Shown: piece after piece, positions 1 to 5,665 of the stretch | How positions within the stretch are numbered: the stretch's first letter is position 1 | Layout: every line of letters begins with the position of its first letter | Assembly (NCBI GenBank): GCA_902782875.1 | Contig: CACZPE010000205.1 | Coordinates: 1-6,687 of the forward strand | Length of the DNA: 6,687 bases | DNA from: an uncultured Ruminococcus sp. | GTDB taxonomy: Bacteria > Bacillota_A > Clostridia > Oscillospirales > Ruminococcaceae | Direction of reading: 5' to 3' | The notes under the pieces: model-generated | The model's input: only the letters and a program-made list of their open reading frames with translations | Databases searched by the model: none | Told to the model about the DNA's origin: nothing | Translations under genes and position numbers: made by a program

Positions 1-69
1 CGCAGGATATGGACCGTATATATGTTCCTCGAATGGTACGCTGTATACTTCGAGGGAGCCGAAATATGA
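1..69 (+). CDS. C-terminal fragment of an unidentified upstream gene
   Basis: Frame 1 is open from the window edge to TGA at 67-69 and gives 22 residues rich in aromatics (ending WYAVYFEGAEI). Its stop lies 13 bases before the next ATG, and the AGGAGG of the next gene falls in the gap, a typical operon junction. Frame 2 is also open here and runs into the next ORF, so this frame choice is an inference from spacing. Too little is visible to name a product. Confidence 0.4.
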   Translation, partial: RRIWTVYMFLEWYAVYFEGAEI

Positions 70-82
70 CAGGAGGTATATC

Positions 83-298
83 ATGACAGACAGAAAACCC
101 GATGATATAGATGCACTCATAGATATGATAGACGGCACTATGGGCAATGACGTGAGCCGCCTGTCGGTACAGTTTTCCGATGAAGTAGCCGACGGCGAGA
201 AGATAAAGACCTCACATCACGGCAGATGCGACATCGGCAGCCCCTGGGCTGACGGCTCGGTATCAAGATGTGATATCACAGAGCCTGTTGATGAATAA
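83..298 (+). CDS. Small acidic hypothetical protein with a duplicated RCDI motif
   Basis: This is a 71-residue protein of unknown function. The start is well supported: AGGAGG at 71-76 lies 6 bases before ATG. The N-terminal 40 residues are acidic and probably helical (DDIDALIDMIDG). The C-terminal part has a His pair (H45, H46) and two Cys residues in matching contexts, RCDI at 48-51 and again at 62-65, each followed by a residue pair and Pro. The H-H-x2-C...C arrangement could bind a metal, but that is inference. There is no signal peptide or membrane segment, so it is probably cytoplasmic. It follows a probable upstream gene by 13 bases and ends just before a strong hairpin, so it is likely the last gene of a plus-strand operon. 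I do not recognise the family with confidence. Confidence 0.72.
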   Translation: MTDRKPDDIDALIDMIDGTMGNDVSRLSVQFSDEVADGEKIKTSHHGRCDIGSPWADGSVSRCDITEPVDE

Positions 299-311
299 TG
301 CTTATATGCCA

Positions 312-345
312 AAAGCCTCTGAGCGTAAAAACGCTCAGAGGCTTT
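312..345. terminator. Bidirectional intrinsic terminator between convergent genes
   Basis: A perfect 12-bp stem (315-326 with 331-342) extends to 15 bp with flanking AAA/TTT around a 4-base AAAA loop. On the plus strand it is followed by TTTGTTAT, and on the minus strand by TTTTGG. It lies 13 bases after the stop of the 71-residue plus-strand gene and 54 bases beyond the stop of the minus-strand gene at 400. It can therefore end both transcripts, with the plus-strand direction better supported by proximity. Confidence 0.9.
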
Positions 346-399
346 GTTATCGGTATACCCGAAGATTCACTGCAGTATAAAGGGAGTGCATGCTCACAG

Positions 400-798
400 T
401 TATTTCATCTGATAGTCAAGAAAGCCTTTGGCAGAGTCTCTTACCGCCTTGTCAGCATTCTCGTTCTCTGTAACTTCCCTCAGTACATCTATCAGCTCCT
501 GCTTGTCTTTTGCGCCGTTTATACAGCGGTTGAGCATCCATACGGTATGCAGGGACGGTGCGCGTCTCACAGAGCTTACAAGCAGCGGCACGAAATCGGG
601 ATAGAAATGCTCGATGAAATGCACCACCGCGCCGGGCATTCCGAAATCATCGAGTGGATGACGCTCCATGATCCCAAACAGGTCTTCTATAACCTCAAAG
701 CCCGCTCCCCGGGCTATCATATTCTCTATTATATCTTCGGACTCATACTCAAAATCATCCGAGCCCACAAGCTCTTCAAGTCTTTTCAGATCTTCCAT
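400..798 (-). CDS. Hypothetical helical protein, possibly immunity-like
   Basis: This encodes a 132-residue soluble, acidic and probably all-helical protein with no signal peptide or membrane segment. Two ATGs are adjacent (801 and 798). GGAGG at 809-805 is only 3 bases from the first but 6 from the second, the same spacing as at position 83, so the second is chosen. The middle segment (GAVVHFIEHFYPDFVPLL, then WMLNRCIN) recalls small HEAT-like proteins that often occur as immunity proteins beside polymorphic toxins in Firmicutes. That resemblance is from memory and is not proof, and no toxin gene is visible nearby. It stands alone: a terminator separates it from the upstream signalling operon, and a convergent gene lies downstream. 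It may therefore be an orphan immunity gene or something unrelated. Confidence 0.75.
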   Translation of the reverse strand: MEDLKRLEELVGSDDFEYESEDIIENMIARGAGFEVIEDLFGIMERHPLDDFGMPGAVVHFIEHFYPDFVPLLVSSVRRAPSLHTVWMLNRCINGAKDKQELIDVLREVTENENADKAVRDSAKGFLDYQMK

Positions 799-804
799 CA
801 TATA

Positions 805-809
805 CCTCC
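805..809 (-). promoter_or_regulatory. RBS deciding the start of the 132-codon gene
   Basis: GGAGG on the minus strand lies 3 bases from the ATG at 801 and 6 bases from the ATG at 798. The second spacing is normal, so translation most likely begins at 798. Confidence 0.7.
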
Positions 810-821
810 GGAGTTCGTATA

Positions 822-865
822 AAAGCCATAGTATCTATGACCGTTATCATAAATACTATGGCTTT
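822..865 (-). terminator. Intrinsic terminator of the receiver/CheX-like operon
   Basis: A perfect 13-bp stem (822-834 with 853-865) continues, after one mismatch, into 5 more pairs (836-840 with 847-851) around a 6-base loop. On the minus strand the GGC closing the stem runs into TTTTATA. It begins 15 bases after the stop codon of the CheX-like gene, so it should end that transcript before the 132-codon gene. Confidence 0.85.
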
Positions 866-873
866 AGGATCAA
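846..873 (-). promoter_or_regulatory. Candidate promoter of the 132-codon gene, inside the terminator
   Basis: On the minus strand TTGATC (873-868) and TATGAT (851-846) are separated by 16 bases. They match 4/6 and 5/6 of the sigma-A -35 and -10 boxes. The -10 lies in the loop side of the terminator hairpin, and the expected start near 839 would leave the new RNA without a complete hairpin. This is the only reasonable promoter I see for the downstream gene, but the match is short and the assignment is an inference. Confidence 0.35.
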
Positions 874-880
874 TGGATCA

Positions 881-1756
881 TCATACAGTCACATAGAATG
901 AAACAGTACCGAAGGGGAATACCACCGCGATCCTGTAGAGGGGTCCCTCAAGACTGCTGTCCTTGAGGCATACAGGCGGCTGGAGCTTTATCTCCTTGTT
1001 TCTTTCATTCGATGTATTTACTGCGAAAAGGCCGTTGTGCAGATTCATGAATTCGCTGTTGGCAGCATCTGTCATATCATCCGCATCTGTGAGCTGCTCG
1101 CCTGCATAGCGTGAAGCAAATGCTATATAGCTCTGCTCGGATGCATCTATCGCAGACACCGTGGAGAACTCACCTATAAGCCTCTGCTGTGCTGCAAAGC
1201 TTACTCTTGCGGAGGGTATCTTCTCGGGAGCGAGAGGTGTGAAATCATCACCGATAAAACGGATAAGATTCTTGAACAGAAGCGTTACATACTCCGTAAG
1301 ATAATCGCTCTGTGCTTCACCGTCAAATCTGTAGAATGAAGCGATAAGCTCATCTACCTTCTTTCCGCTCTTGTCGGAAAAATCGATATCGGTAAGGCTG
1401 TTTGCGGCCTTATAGCCGTTGAGCGCGTCAGCAAAAGCTGCATTGGTCATAACGCCTGCATCCACGAGGCACTGACCGAGCTGAAGATGTGCCAGGCCCT
1501 GCTTTGAGAGCAGCTCATCCACCTGTGCCTCGGTAAGATATCCCTTTTCTACGGCTATATCGCCTATACGCTTATCTACTCTCTGCTGCTCAGCATGCAC
1601 TTCATCGACCTGTGCAGGCGTCATATATCCTGCATTTATAGCCAGTACGCCAAGCTTTGCCCTGGTCTGCTTGCGGTCTGCGAGAGCCCTTGAAAGCTGT
1701 GCAGAGGTAACGAGCCCCTTATTGAGCAGGTAATTGCCAAAAAACTGAGTAAACAT
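881..1756 (-). CDS. CheX-like phosphatase domain with four N-terminal 29-residue repeats
   Basis: This is a 291-residue cytoplasmic signalling protein. Residues 5-120 are four tandem 29-residue repeats with the pattern LG-x5-2-G-x-(L/M)T-x2-Q(L/V)-x2-(A/L)L. The pattern resembles the N-terminal GSPII_E/MshEN repeats of pilus and type II secretion ATPases. Residues from about 145 to the end resemble the CheC/CheX/FliY phosphatases. The catalytic ExxN motif is present as E235-F-M-N238, followed by G242, in the context SEFMNLHNG. Members of that family dephosphorylate CheY-P. The gene directly follows a CheY-like receiver, its obvious partner. The ATG at 1765 has the AGGA touching it, whereas the ATG at 1756 has 9-base spacing, so 1756 is preferred. 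The CheX assignment rests on the motif and fold pattern, and the role of the repeats is unknown. Confidence 0.85.
   Translation of the reverse strand: MFTQFFGNYLLNKGLVTSAQLSRALADRKQTRAKLGVLAINAGYMTPAQVDEVHAEQQRVDKRIGDIAVEKGYLTEAQVDELLSKQGLAHLQLGQCLVDAGVMTNAAFADALNGYKAANSLTDIDFSDKSGKKVDELIASFYRFDGEAQSDYLTEYVTLLFKNLIRFIGDDFTPLAPEKIPSARVSFAAQQRLIGEFSTVSAIDASEQSYIAFASRYAGEQLTDADDMTDAANSEFMNLHNGLFAVNTSNERNKEIKLQPPVCLKDSSLEGPLYRIAVVFPFGTVSFYVTV
1397..1744 (-). repeat. Four in-frame 29-codon repeats
   Basis: Four contiguous protein repeats of exactly 29 residues occupy residues 5-33, 34-62, 63-91 and 92-120 of the CheX-like protein. Gly at repeat position 3 and Gly at position 10 are invariant, Thr at position 13 is invariant, and Gln at position 16 occurs in three of four. 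The DNA has diverged, so this is an old duplication rather than a variable-number repeat. Unit 3 begins RIG and has Gln at position 24, closest to the ligand-binding MshEN motif. Confidence 0.85.
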
Positions 1757-1765
1757 CAAGTTCAT

Positions 1766-1772
1766 TCCTTCC
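1766..1772 (-). promoter_or_regulatory. RBS deciding the start of the CheX-like gene
   Basis: GGAAGGA on the minus strand directly abuts the ATG at 1765, which is too close for initiation, and lies 9 bases from the ATG at 1756. It sits just after the TAA of the receiver gene, which fits translational coupling. Confidence 0.65.
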
Positions 1773-1773
1773 G

Positions 1774-2166
1774 TTAGTCGTTGTCTGATGAACAGAGCTT
1801 ACCGACTTTTTTGATCAGCATCTCAAGCTGTGAATCGGATATAGGCTTCTGAAGAAAGTCGAATGCACCCACATCAATAGCCTCTTTGAGGTTTTCCTGA
1901 GTACCGACGGAGGATGCCATAACGACCCTGGCCTTGCTGTTTTCGGCAAGTATGCCCTTGAGAGCCTCAACTCCCGAAAGTCTGGGCATTACTATATCCA
2001 TGAGCACAAGATCCGGCTCGTGCTCCTTATACATTTCAACAGCCTGTTCGCCGTCAGCGGCTTCAAGTATTTCACTTACTCCGCATTTCTGGAGCACTCT
2101 GGACATTTTCAGCCTTGCGAACGCTGAATCATCGCATATAAGTACCTTGAGAGATTCAACAGACAT
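1774..2166 (-). CDS. CheY-like single-domain response regulator
   Basis: This 130-residue protein is a stand-alone receiver domain with no output domain. All key residues are visible: the acidic pair D12-D13, the phosphoacceptor D57 in MDIVMP, the switch Ser S85 in VVMASS, and K107-P108 near the end. It takes phosphate from a histidine kinase not present in this window and probably acts by protein contact. Translation from the ATG at 2184 is rejected because the RBS AAGGAG (2179-2174) lies inside that extension. It is 7 bases before the ATG at 2166, giving the usual MSVESLKVLICDDS start. The CheX-like phosphatase gene begins 17 bases after its stop, so the two form an operon and a likely functional pair. 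The AT-rich upstream region carries the promoter and a palindrome. Confidence 0.95.
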   Translation of the reverse strand: MSVESLKVLICDDSAFARLKMSRVLQKCGVSEILEAADGEQAVEMYKEHEPDLVLMDIVMPRLSGVEALKGILAENSKARVVMASSVGTQENLKEAIDVGAFDFLQKPISDSQLEMLIKKVGKLCSSDND

Positions 2167-2172
2167 AACAAT

Positions 2173-2180
2173 TCTCCTTT
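2173..2180 (-). promoter_or_regulatory. RBS deciding the start of the receiver gene
   Basis: AAAGGAGA on the minus strand is placed 7 bases (from AAGGAG) before the ATG at 2166. It overlaps the codons that would follow the upstream ATG at 2184, which rules that start out. Confidence 0.85.
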
Positions 2181-2240
2181 GCATCGGACTGATTTCATAC
2201 AGCCCGGTAATCTGTAGCTGAATACATTTACCTGACTATA

Positions 2241-2251
2241 ATTATATTATA
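2241..2251 (-). promoter_or_regulatory. Candidate -10 region of the receiver/CheX-like operon
   Basis: Two overlapping perfect TATAAT boxes occur on the minus strand (2251-2246 and 2246-2241), about 75-85 bases before the ATG. No good TTGACA lies 16-18 bases upstream, and that position is filled by a long AT palindrome. This may be a promoter needing an activator, or AT-rich coincidence. Confidence 0.4.
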
Positions 2252-2257
2252 TGCAGT

Positions 2258-2279
2258 TAAAATATATGTATATATTTTA
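2258..2279. promoter_or_regulatory. 22-bp palindrome covering the -35 position (candidate operator)
   Basis: Two perfect 10-bp arms, TAAAATATAT and its reverse complement, flank a 2-base GT centre. The palindrome begins 6 bases upstream of the TATAAT boxes of the receiver operon and covers their -35 position. A dimeric regulator binding here would control that operon. The arms are nearly all A/T, so chance formation in this AT-rich gap is possible. Confidence 0.4.
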
Positions 2280-2325
2280 TTTCTGTTTTATGAATATTCT
2301 TAATTTCGACAAAATATCACAAAGT

Positions 2326-2340
2326 CAATATCGAATATTG
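2326..2340. promoter_or_regulatory. Short palindrome downstream of fhs
   Basis: CAATAT-CGA-ATATTG is a perfect 6-bp inverted repeat with a 3-base centre, located 17 bases after the fhs stop and flanked by CACAA (2318-2322) and TTGTG. On the minus strand no T-run follows the stem and the stem is AT-rich, so it is a poor intrinsic terminator. It could be a second operator for the receiver operon. No better fhs terminator is visible in the rest of this 190-base gap. Confidence 0.3.
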
Positions 2341-2356
2341 TGTAAATTGACATCTA

Positions 2357-4027
2357 TCAGAACAAACCGCTGATATTCCCGTCGCTGTCGCAGTCTATGC
2401 GGTTTGCGGCAGGTTCCTTCGGAAGGCCGGGCATGATCATAATATCGCCTGTATACGCCACCACGAAGCCTGCGCCTGCAGACAGACGCACATCACGCAC
2501 GGTGATCACGAAATTCTCGGGCTTTCCGAGCTTGTTCGGATCATCAGAAAGGCTGTACTGCGTCTTTGCCATACATACGGGAGTATCGGCAAAACCCAGT
2601 CTCTCTATCTCTGCGATGGCCTTCTCAGCCTGTGAGGTGAAGGACACGCCATCAGCACGGTAGATATTCTTTGCTATTATCTCTATTTTCTCCTTTATCG
2701 GGAGCTTTTCATCATACAGCGTATGGAAATCAGAGGGCTTGCTGTCGATAAGGTCTATCACCTTGCGTGCAAGATCCTTTCCGCCTTCTCCGCCCTTGGC
2801 AAATACCTCGGTAAGGGATACGGGCACATCCTGCTTTTCGCAGAACTCTTCTATTATCCTTATCTCAGCCTCGGTATCCGTATCGAAGCGGTTTATTGCC
2901 ACTACCACGGGCAGGCCGAAGGAACGCATATTCTCTATATGTGTACGCAGATTAACAAGTCCTGCAGAGAGCGCAGCAGTATTTTCTGCCTTGAGCTCGG
3001 TCTTCGGCACGCCGCCGTTGTATTTGAGCGCTCTTATCGTAGCTACGATAACGGCGCAGTCGGGAGAAAGTCCACCCAGTCGGCACTTGATATCGCAGAA
3101 CTTCTCCGCGCCCAGGTCAGCGCCGAAGCCTGCCTCCGTCACGCAGTAGTCGCCGAGCTTAAGTGCCAGTTTTGTAGCTCTCAGGGAGTTGCAGCCGTGT
3201 GCGATATTTGCGAAAGGTCCGCCGTGCATAAGCACAGGATCATTCTCAAGCGTCTGCACGAGGTTGGGCTTTATGGCATCGCGGAGTAGTGCGGTCATTG
3301 CGCCCTGAGCCTTAAGATCCCTTGCATATACGGGTTCGCCGTCGGTATTATACGCAACAAGTATGCTGCCGAGCCTTTTTTTCAGGTCGTCAAGATCGGA
3401 TGAGAGGCAGAGTATAGCCATGATCTCGCTTGCCACCGTTATGCGGAAGCTGTCCTCACGGGGCACTCCGTTTACCTTTCCGCCGAGGCCTATAACCACA
3501 TTCCTGAGCGCTCTGTCATTCATATCAAGGCATCTGTCTATCATTATCCTGCGCTGGTCTATACGCAGGACATTCCCCTGCTGCATATGATTGTCTATAA
3601 GCGCGCAGAGCAGATTATTCGACGCTGTTATGGCATGCATATCTCCTGTGAAATGCAGGTTGATATCCTCCATCGGCACTACTTGAGAGTATCCTCCGCC
3701 TGCAGCGCCGCCCTTTATGCCGAACACCGGGCCGAGGGAAGGCTCACGCAGGGCAAGCACGCACTTTTTGCCGAGTCTGCCCATTGCCTGTGAAAGTCCT
3801 ACCGATACTGTGGTTTTGCCCTCTCCTGCGGGAGTGGGGTTTATTGCGGTCACGAGTATCAGCTTACCGTCTGGATTGTTCTCAACACGCTTTATGAGCG
3901 ATTCCGACAGCTTTGCCTTATAGTGGCCGTAGGGCTCTGTTTCGTCCTTTTGTATGCCCAGAGACTCTGCGATGTCATATATCGGTTTCATCACAGCACT
4001 CTGCGCTATTTCTATATCAGTGAGCAT
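2357..4027 (-). CDS. fhs: Formate-tetrahydrofolate ligase (10-formyl-THF synthetase)
   Basis: The enzyme joins formate to tetrahydrofolate with ATP, giving 10-formyl-THF, ADP and phosphate, in the cytoplasm. It feeds purine and formyl-Met synthesis, the serine/glycine one-carbon pool, or the methyl branch of acetogenesis. Visible family signatures are the P-loop TPAGEGKTT at 65-73, [13 protein letters not shown] with [12 protein letters not shown] at about 103-129, [14 protein letters not shown] at 268-281, and [12 protein letters not shown] at 328-339. The length of 556 residues matches full-length bacterial enzymes, and no lesion is seen. The ATG at 4045 is rejected: the RBS GGGGTGAT (4038-4031) falls inside that extension and lies 7 bases (from GGGG) before the ATG at 4027. 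The gene has its own promoter, and no folD, fchA or metF gene is adjacent in the window. Confidence 0.98.
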   Translation of the reverse strand: MLTDIEIAQSAVMKPIYDIAESLGIQKDETEPYGHYKAKLSESLIKRVENNPDGKLILVTAINPTPAGEGKTTVSVGLSQAMGRLGKKCVLALREPSLGPVFGIKGGAAGGGYSQVVPMEDINLHFTGDMHAITASNNLLCALIDNHMQQGNVLRIDQRRIMIDRCLDMNDRALRNVVIGLGGKVNGVPREDSFRITVASEIMAILCLSSDLDDLKKRLGSILVAYNTDGEPVYARDLKAQGAMTALLRDAIKPNLVQTLENDPVLMHGGPFANIAHGCNSLRATKLALKLGDYCVTEAGFGADLGAEKFCDIKCRLGGLSPDCAVIVATIRALKYNGGVPKTELKAENTAALSAGLVNLRTHIENMRSFGLPVVVAINRFDTDTEAEIRIIEEFCEKQDVPVSLTEVFAKGGEGGKDLARKVIDLIDSKPSDFHTLYDEKLPIKEKIEIIAKNIYRADGVSFTSQAEKAIAEIERLGFADTPVCMAKTQYSLSDDPNKLGKPENFVITVRDVRLSAGAGFVVAYTGDIMIMPGLPKEPAANRIDCDSDGNISGLF

Positions 4028-4030
4028 TAT

Positions 4031-4038
4031 ATCACCCC
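4031..4038 (-). promoter_or_regulatory. RBS deciding the start of fhs
   Basis: GGGGTGAT on the minus strand matches the anti-Shine-Dalgarno with one substitution and is 7 bases (from GGGG) upstream of the ATG at 4027. It overlaps the extension that would follow the ATG at 4045. Confidence 0.85.
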
Positions 4039-4056
4039 GTATCATATTTACAATTT

Positions 4057-4085
4057 ATAATAACATATTTTCACATTTATGTCAA
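4057..4085 (-). promoter_or_regulatory. Sigma-A promoter of fhs
   Basis: The minus strand has a perfect TTGACA (4085-4080), a 17-base spacer, and TATTAT (4062-4057), 5/6 of the consensus -10. The expected start is near 4050, giving a leader of about 23 bases, too short for a riboswitch. A GC-rich hairpin (4087-4101) ends one base upstream of the -35 box. Confidence 0.85.
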
Positions 4086-4086
4086 G

Positions 4087-4343
4087 GCGGGCAAAGCCCG
4101 CGGTTAGGTCGTTGATTTATTAATCTAAAACGGCTGTATTTGCGGCTCGGTAACGTTTATTTGACAACGTTTTATGCTGGTTTTCGGCAGCGCCGACCGC
4201 CTCCTCGTTTATTTGTTCAATGGGAACGGCTGTGTTTGCAGCTCGGTACCGTTTATTTGTATATGTTTTTTCACTGACCGACAGCAAAGCCCGCTGTCAG
4301 GTTGCTGATTTATTCATCGGGAACGGCTGTGTTTGCAGCTCGC
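4087..4343. repeat. Three degenerate 96-97-bp structured tandem units
   Basis: The non-coding stretch between the YjjB-like gene and fhs consists of three related units at about 4087-4183, 4184-4279 and 4280-4343 (the last truncated at the gene's stop codon). Each unit opens with a small hairpin of different sequence: GCGGGC/GCCCGC at 4087-4101, TCGGC/GCCGA at 4184-4196, and GACAGC/GCTGTC at 4280-4298. An AT-rich spacer with TTTATT follows, then a core starting AACGGCTGT at 4129, 4225 and 4322. Cores 1 and 2 match at 32 of 35 positions. Cores 2 and 3 share 24 identical bases (4222-4245 and 4319-4342). Core starts are spaced 96 and 97 bases. No ORF here looks real. The function is unknown: it could be a dispersed intergenic repeat, a structured RNA or a protein-binding array. 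Confidence 0.8.
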
Positions 4344-4859
4344 TCATATCTTTTTTATATTCCCGTCGTGCTTTGATGCCAGGCCGTGGATCGCCTCTAT
4401 GATCTTCGGGCCGTTCTCCTCCTTGAAGTCCTTGAAAAGTCTTACAGCCGAGGATATCATGAATATGCCCATCGCTATAGCTCCTGCGGATTCAAAGGTA
4501 TCAAGCAGCAGCGACATGAAGGATTCACTGTCGCCGAGCACGAGTGCAAGCATGGTATGATATATTGTAGAGCCCGGAACGAGCGGTATTATCCCCACCA
4601 CAAGGTACATATTCACAGGCGATCTGAAAGCCCTTGCCAGTATCTCCGAATACAGAGCGACCGCAGCCGCAGCAAAGAATATGCTCTTTACTGTGCTCAC
4701 TTCAAGGCCCGTCATTACCGAAAAGACCAGTTCGCTCAGCACAGCACCTATCGCAGCAGCGACAAGATGCCTGCGGACTATATTAAACTGCATACCGAAG
4801 GCGATGCATGCTATGAATATAATAATACAGGGTATGACTATATCATTGAGTATATCCAT
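4344..4859 (-). CDS. Threonine/serine exporter family, small subunit (YjjB-like)
   Basis: This is a 171-residue inner-membrane protein with about five hydrophobic segments (roughly 6-24, 31-50, 55-74, 84-107 and 123-142) and a charged C-terminal tail. The motif PLVPGSTIY at 92-100 is typical of the ThrE_2 (DUF3815) family. This family forms the C-terminal half of Corynebacterium ThrE and is a separate gene in organisms with the split form. The E. coli YjjP/YjjB pair has been linked to succinate export, so the substrate here cannot be fixed from sequence. The start is firm: GGGAGG lies 5 bases before the ATG. It follows the large-subunit gene by 41 bases in the same operon. Its stop codon abuts the edge of the repeat array. 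Confidence 0.93.
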   Translation of the reverse strand: MDILNDIVIPCIIIFIACIAFGMQFNIVRRHLVAAAIGAVLSELVFSVMTGLEVSTVKSIFFAAAAVALYSEILARAFRSPVNMYLVVGIIPLVPGSTIYHTMLALVLGDSESFMSLLLDTFESAGAIAMGIFMISSAVRLFKDFKEENGPKIIEAIHGLASKHDGNIKKI

Positions 4860-4900
4860 GCTTTCCTCCCGTCATACTGTTCTGCCGTGATCATACAGTA

Positions 4901-5650
4901 TCATATCCTTATTGAGGCTGCCACAGCCGATCCTGCTCCCACAGCCAGTCCTGCCGCTGTGAGCAGGGCTTCCGTCAGGGTATATATCCCCGAATAGAAA
5001 TCACCGGAAATGAAATCTCTCATACAGTTGGTTATCTGTATCCCCGGGACCAGCGTCATGGACGCGCCTATTATTATCTTGTCAAACCTCGGCACAAAGC
5101 CGACAGACGTAACTCCCACCGCGATAAAGGATATCACTGCTGAGCATACCACAGCATTCAGAAAGGCGCTTGCCCTGACAGTCTTCAGCCTGTCGCTGAC
5201 GAATTTGATTATCACCGCAAGGAGCGCACCGAAAACTGCCTCTGCTATGGTGCCGCCGTAGAAGAACGTGAAAGCGCCTCCCACCGTAAAGAACGCGGCA
5301 TAAAGCACAGGCTTCGGGTATACGGGGCGTTTGTTTATCTCGTTTAGTTTCTTCAGTATCGCGATATGCTCGGGTTTTCTGTAGCATATCCAGCGTGAAA
5401 GATCGTTTAGTCTGCCCAGTCTGTCAAGATTTGTCTGTCTGCCGCCTATCATAACGGTATCCGTCACGGGAACATCGCCCTTTATGGTGATTATGAAATT
5501 GGCGGGCGTTGCATATATCTGTGCAGTCCTTTTGGAATAAGCCGCACATATCCTGCCTATGGTATCCTCTACCCTGACTATCTCTGCACCGTACAGGGTC
5601 ATATATTTCGCCATAGCCGTACAAACCTGCGCAAGCTGTACATCTGTCAT
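4901..5650 (-). CDS. Threonine/serine exporter family, large subunit (YjjP-like)
   Basis: This 249-residue protein belongs to the ThrE (DUF1212) family. A soluble N-terminal domain of about 112 residues carries the family signature LYGAEIVRVEDTIGRI (19-34) and ATPANFIITI (47-56). About five membrane segments follow (roughly 114-131, 134-152, 162-184, 190-204 and 223-247). The conserved motif TLVPGIQITNCMRDFISGD lies at 199-217. With the YjjB-like protein encoded next it should form one exporter of small amino or organic acids, and the substrate is not determinable here. An AAAGGGGA RBS precedes the ATG at 5650. The gene starts 15 bases after the SDR stop, so it is co-transcribed with it. Confidence 0.93.
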   Translation of the reverse strand: MTDVQLAQVCTAMAKYMTLYGAEIVRVEDTIGRICAAYSKRTAQIYATPANFIITIKGDVPVTDTVMIGGRQTNLDRLGRLNDLSRWICYRKPEHIAILKKLNEINKRPVYPKPVLYAAFFTVGGAFTFFYGGTIAEAVFGALLAVIIKFVSDRLKTVRASAFLNAVVCSAVISFIAVGVTSVGFVPRFDKIIIGASMTLVPGIQITNCMRDFISGDFYSGIYTLTEALLTAAGLAVGAGSAVAASIRI

Positions 5651-5665
5651 CAGTGCATCCCCTTT

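Noticed and set aside
298..822. 174-codon plus-strand ORF opposite the 132-codon gene
   Set aside because: It starts in the terminator region without an RBS, runs antisense to a gene with a good RBS, and encodes a low-plausibility His/Tyr/Leu-rich sequence.
2723..3289. 188-codon plus-strand ORF inside fhs
   Set aside because: It is antisense to an intact, highly conserved fhs coding region, so it is a shadow of that gene's codon bias.
4087..4101. GC hairpin as an intrinsic terminator of the exporter operon
   Set aside because: No T-run follows it on the minus strand (it is followed by CTTGACA), so it does not fit a classical intrinsic terminator.
4046..4343. Tetrahydrofolate or other riboswitch controlling fhs
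   Set aside because: The fhs promoter at 4057-4085 leaves a leader of only about 23 bases, and the structured repeats lie upstream of the promoter.
4087..4343. CRISPR array
   Set aside because: The period of 96-97 bp, the similarity running through the whole unit and the lack of unique spacers do not fit a CRISPR array.
4386..4997. 203-codon plus-strand ORF opposite the exporter genes
   Set aside because: It spans the gap between two real minus-strand membrane-protein genes and is rich in Tyr/His/Arg, a shadow frame.
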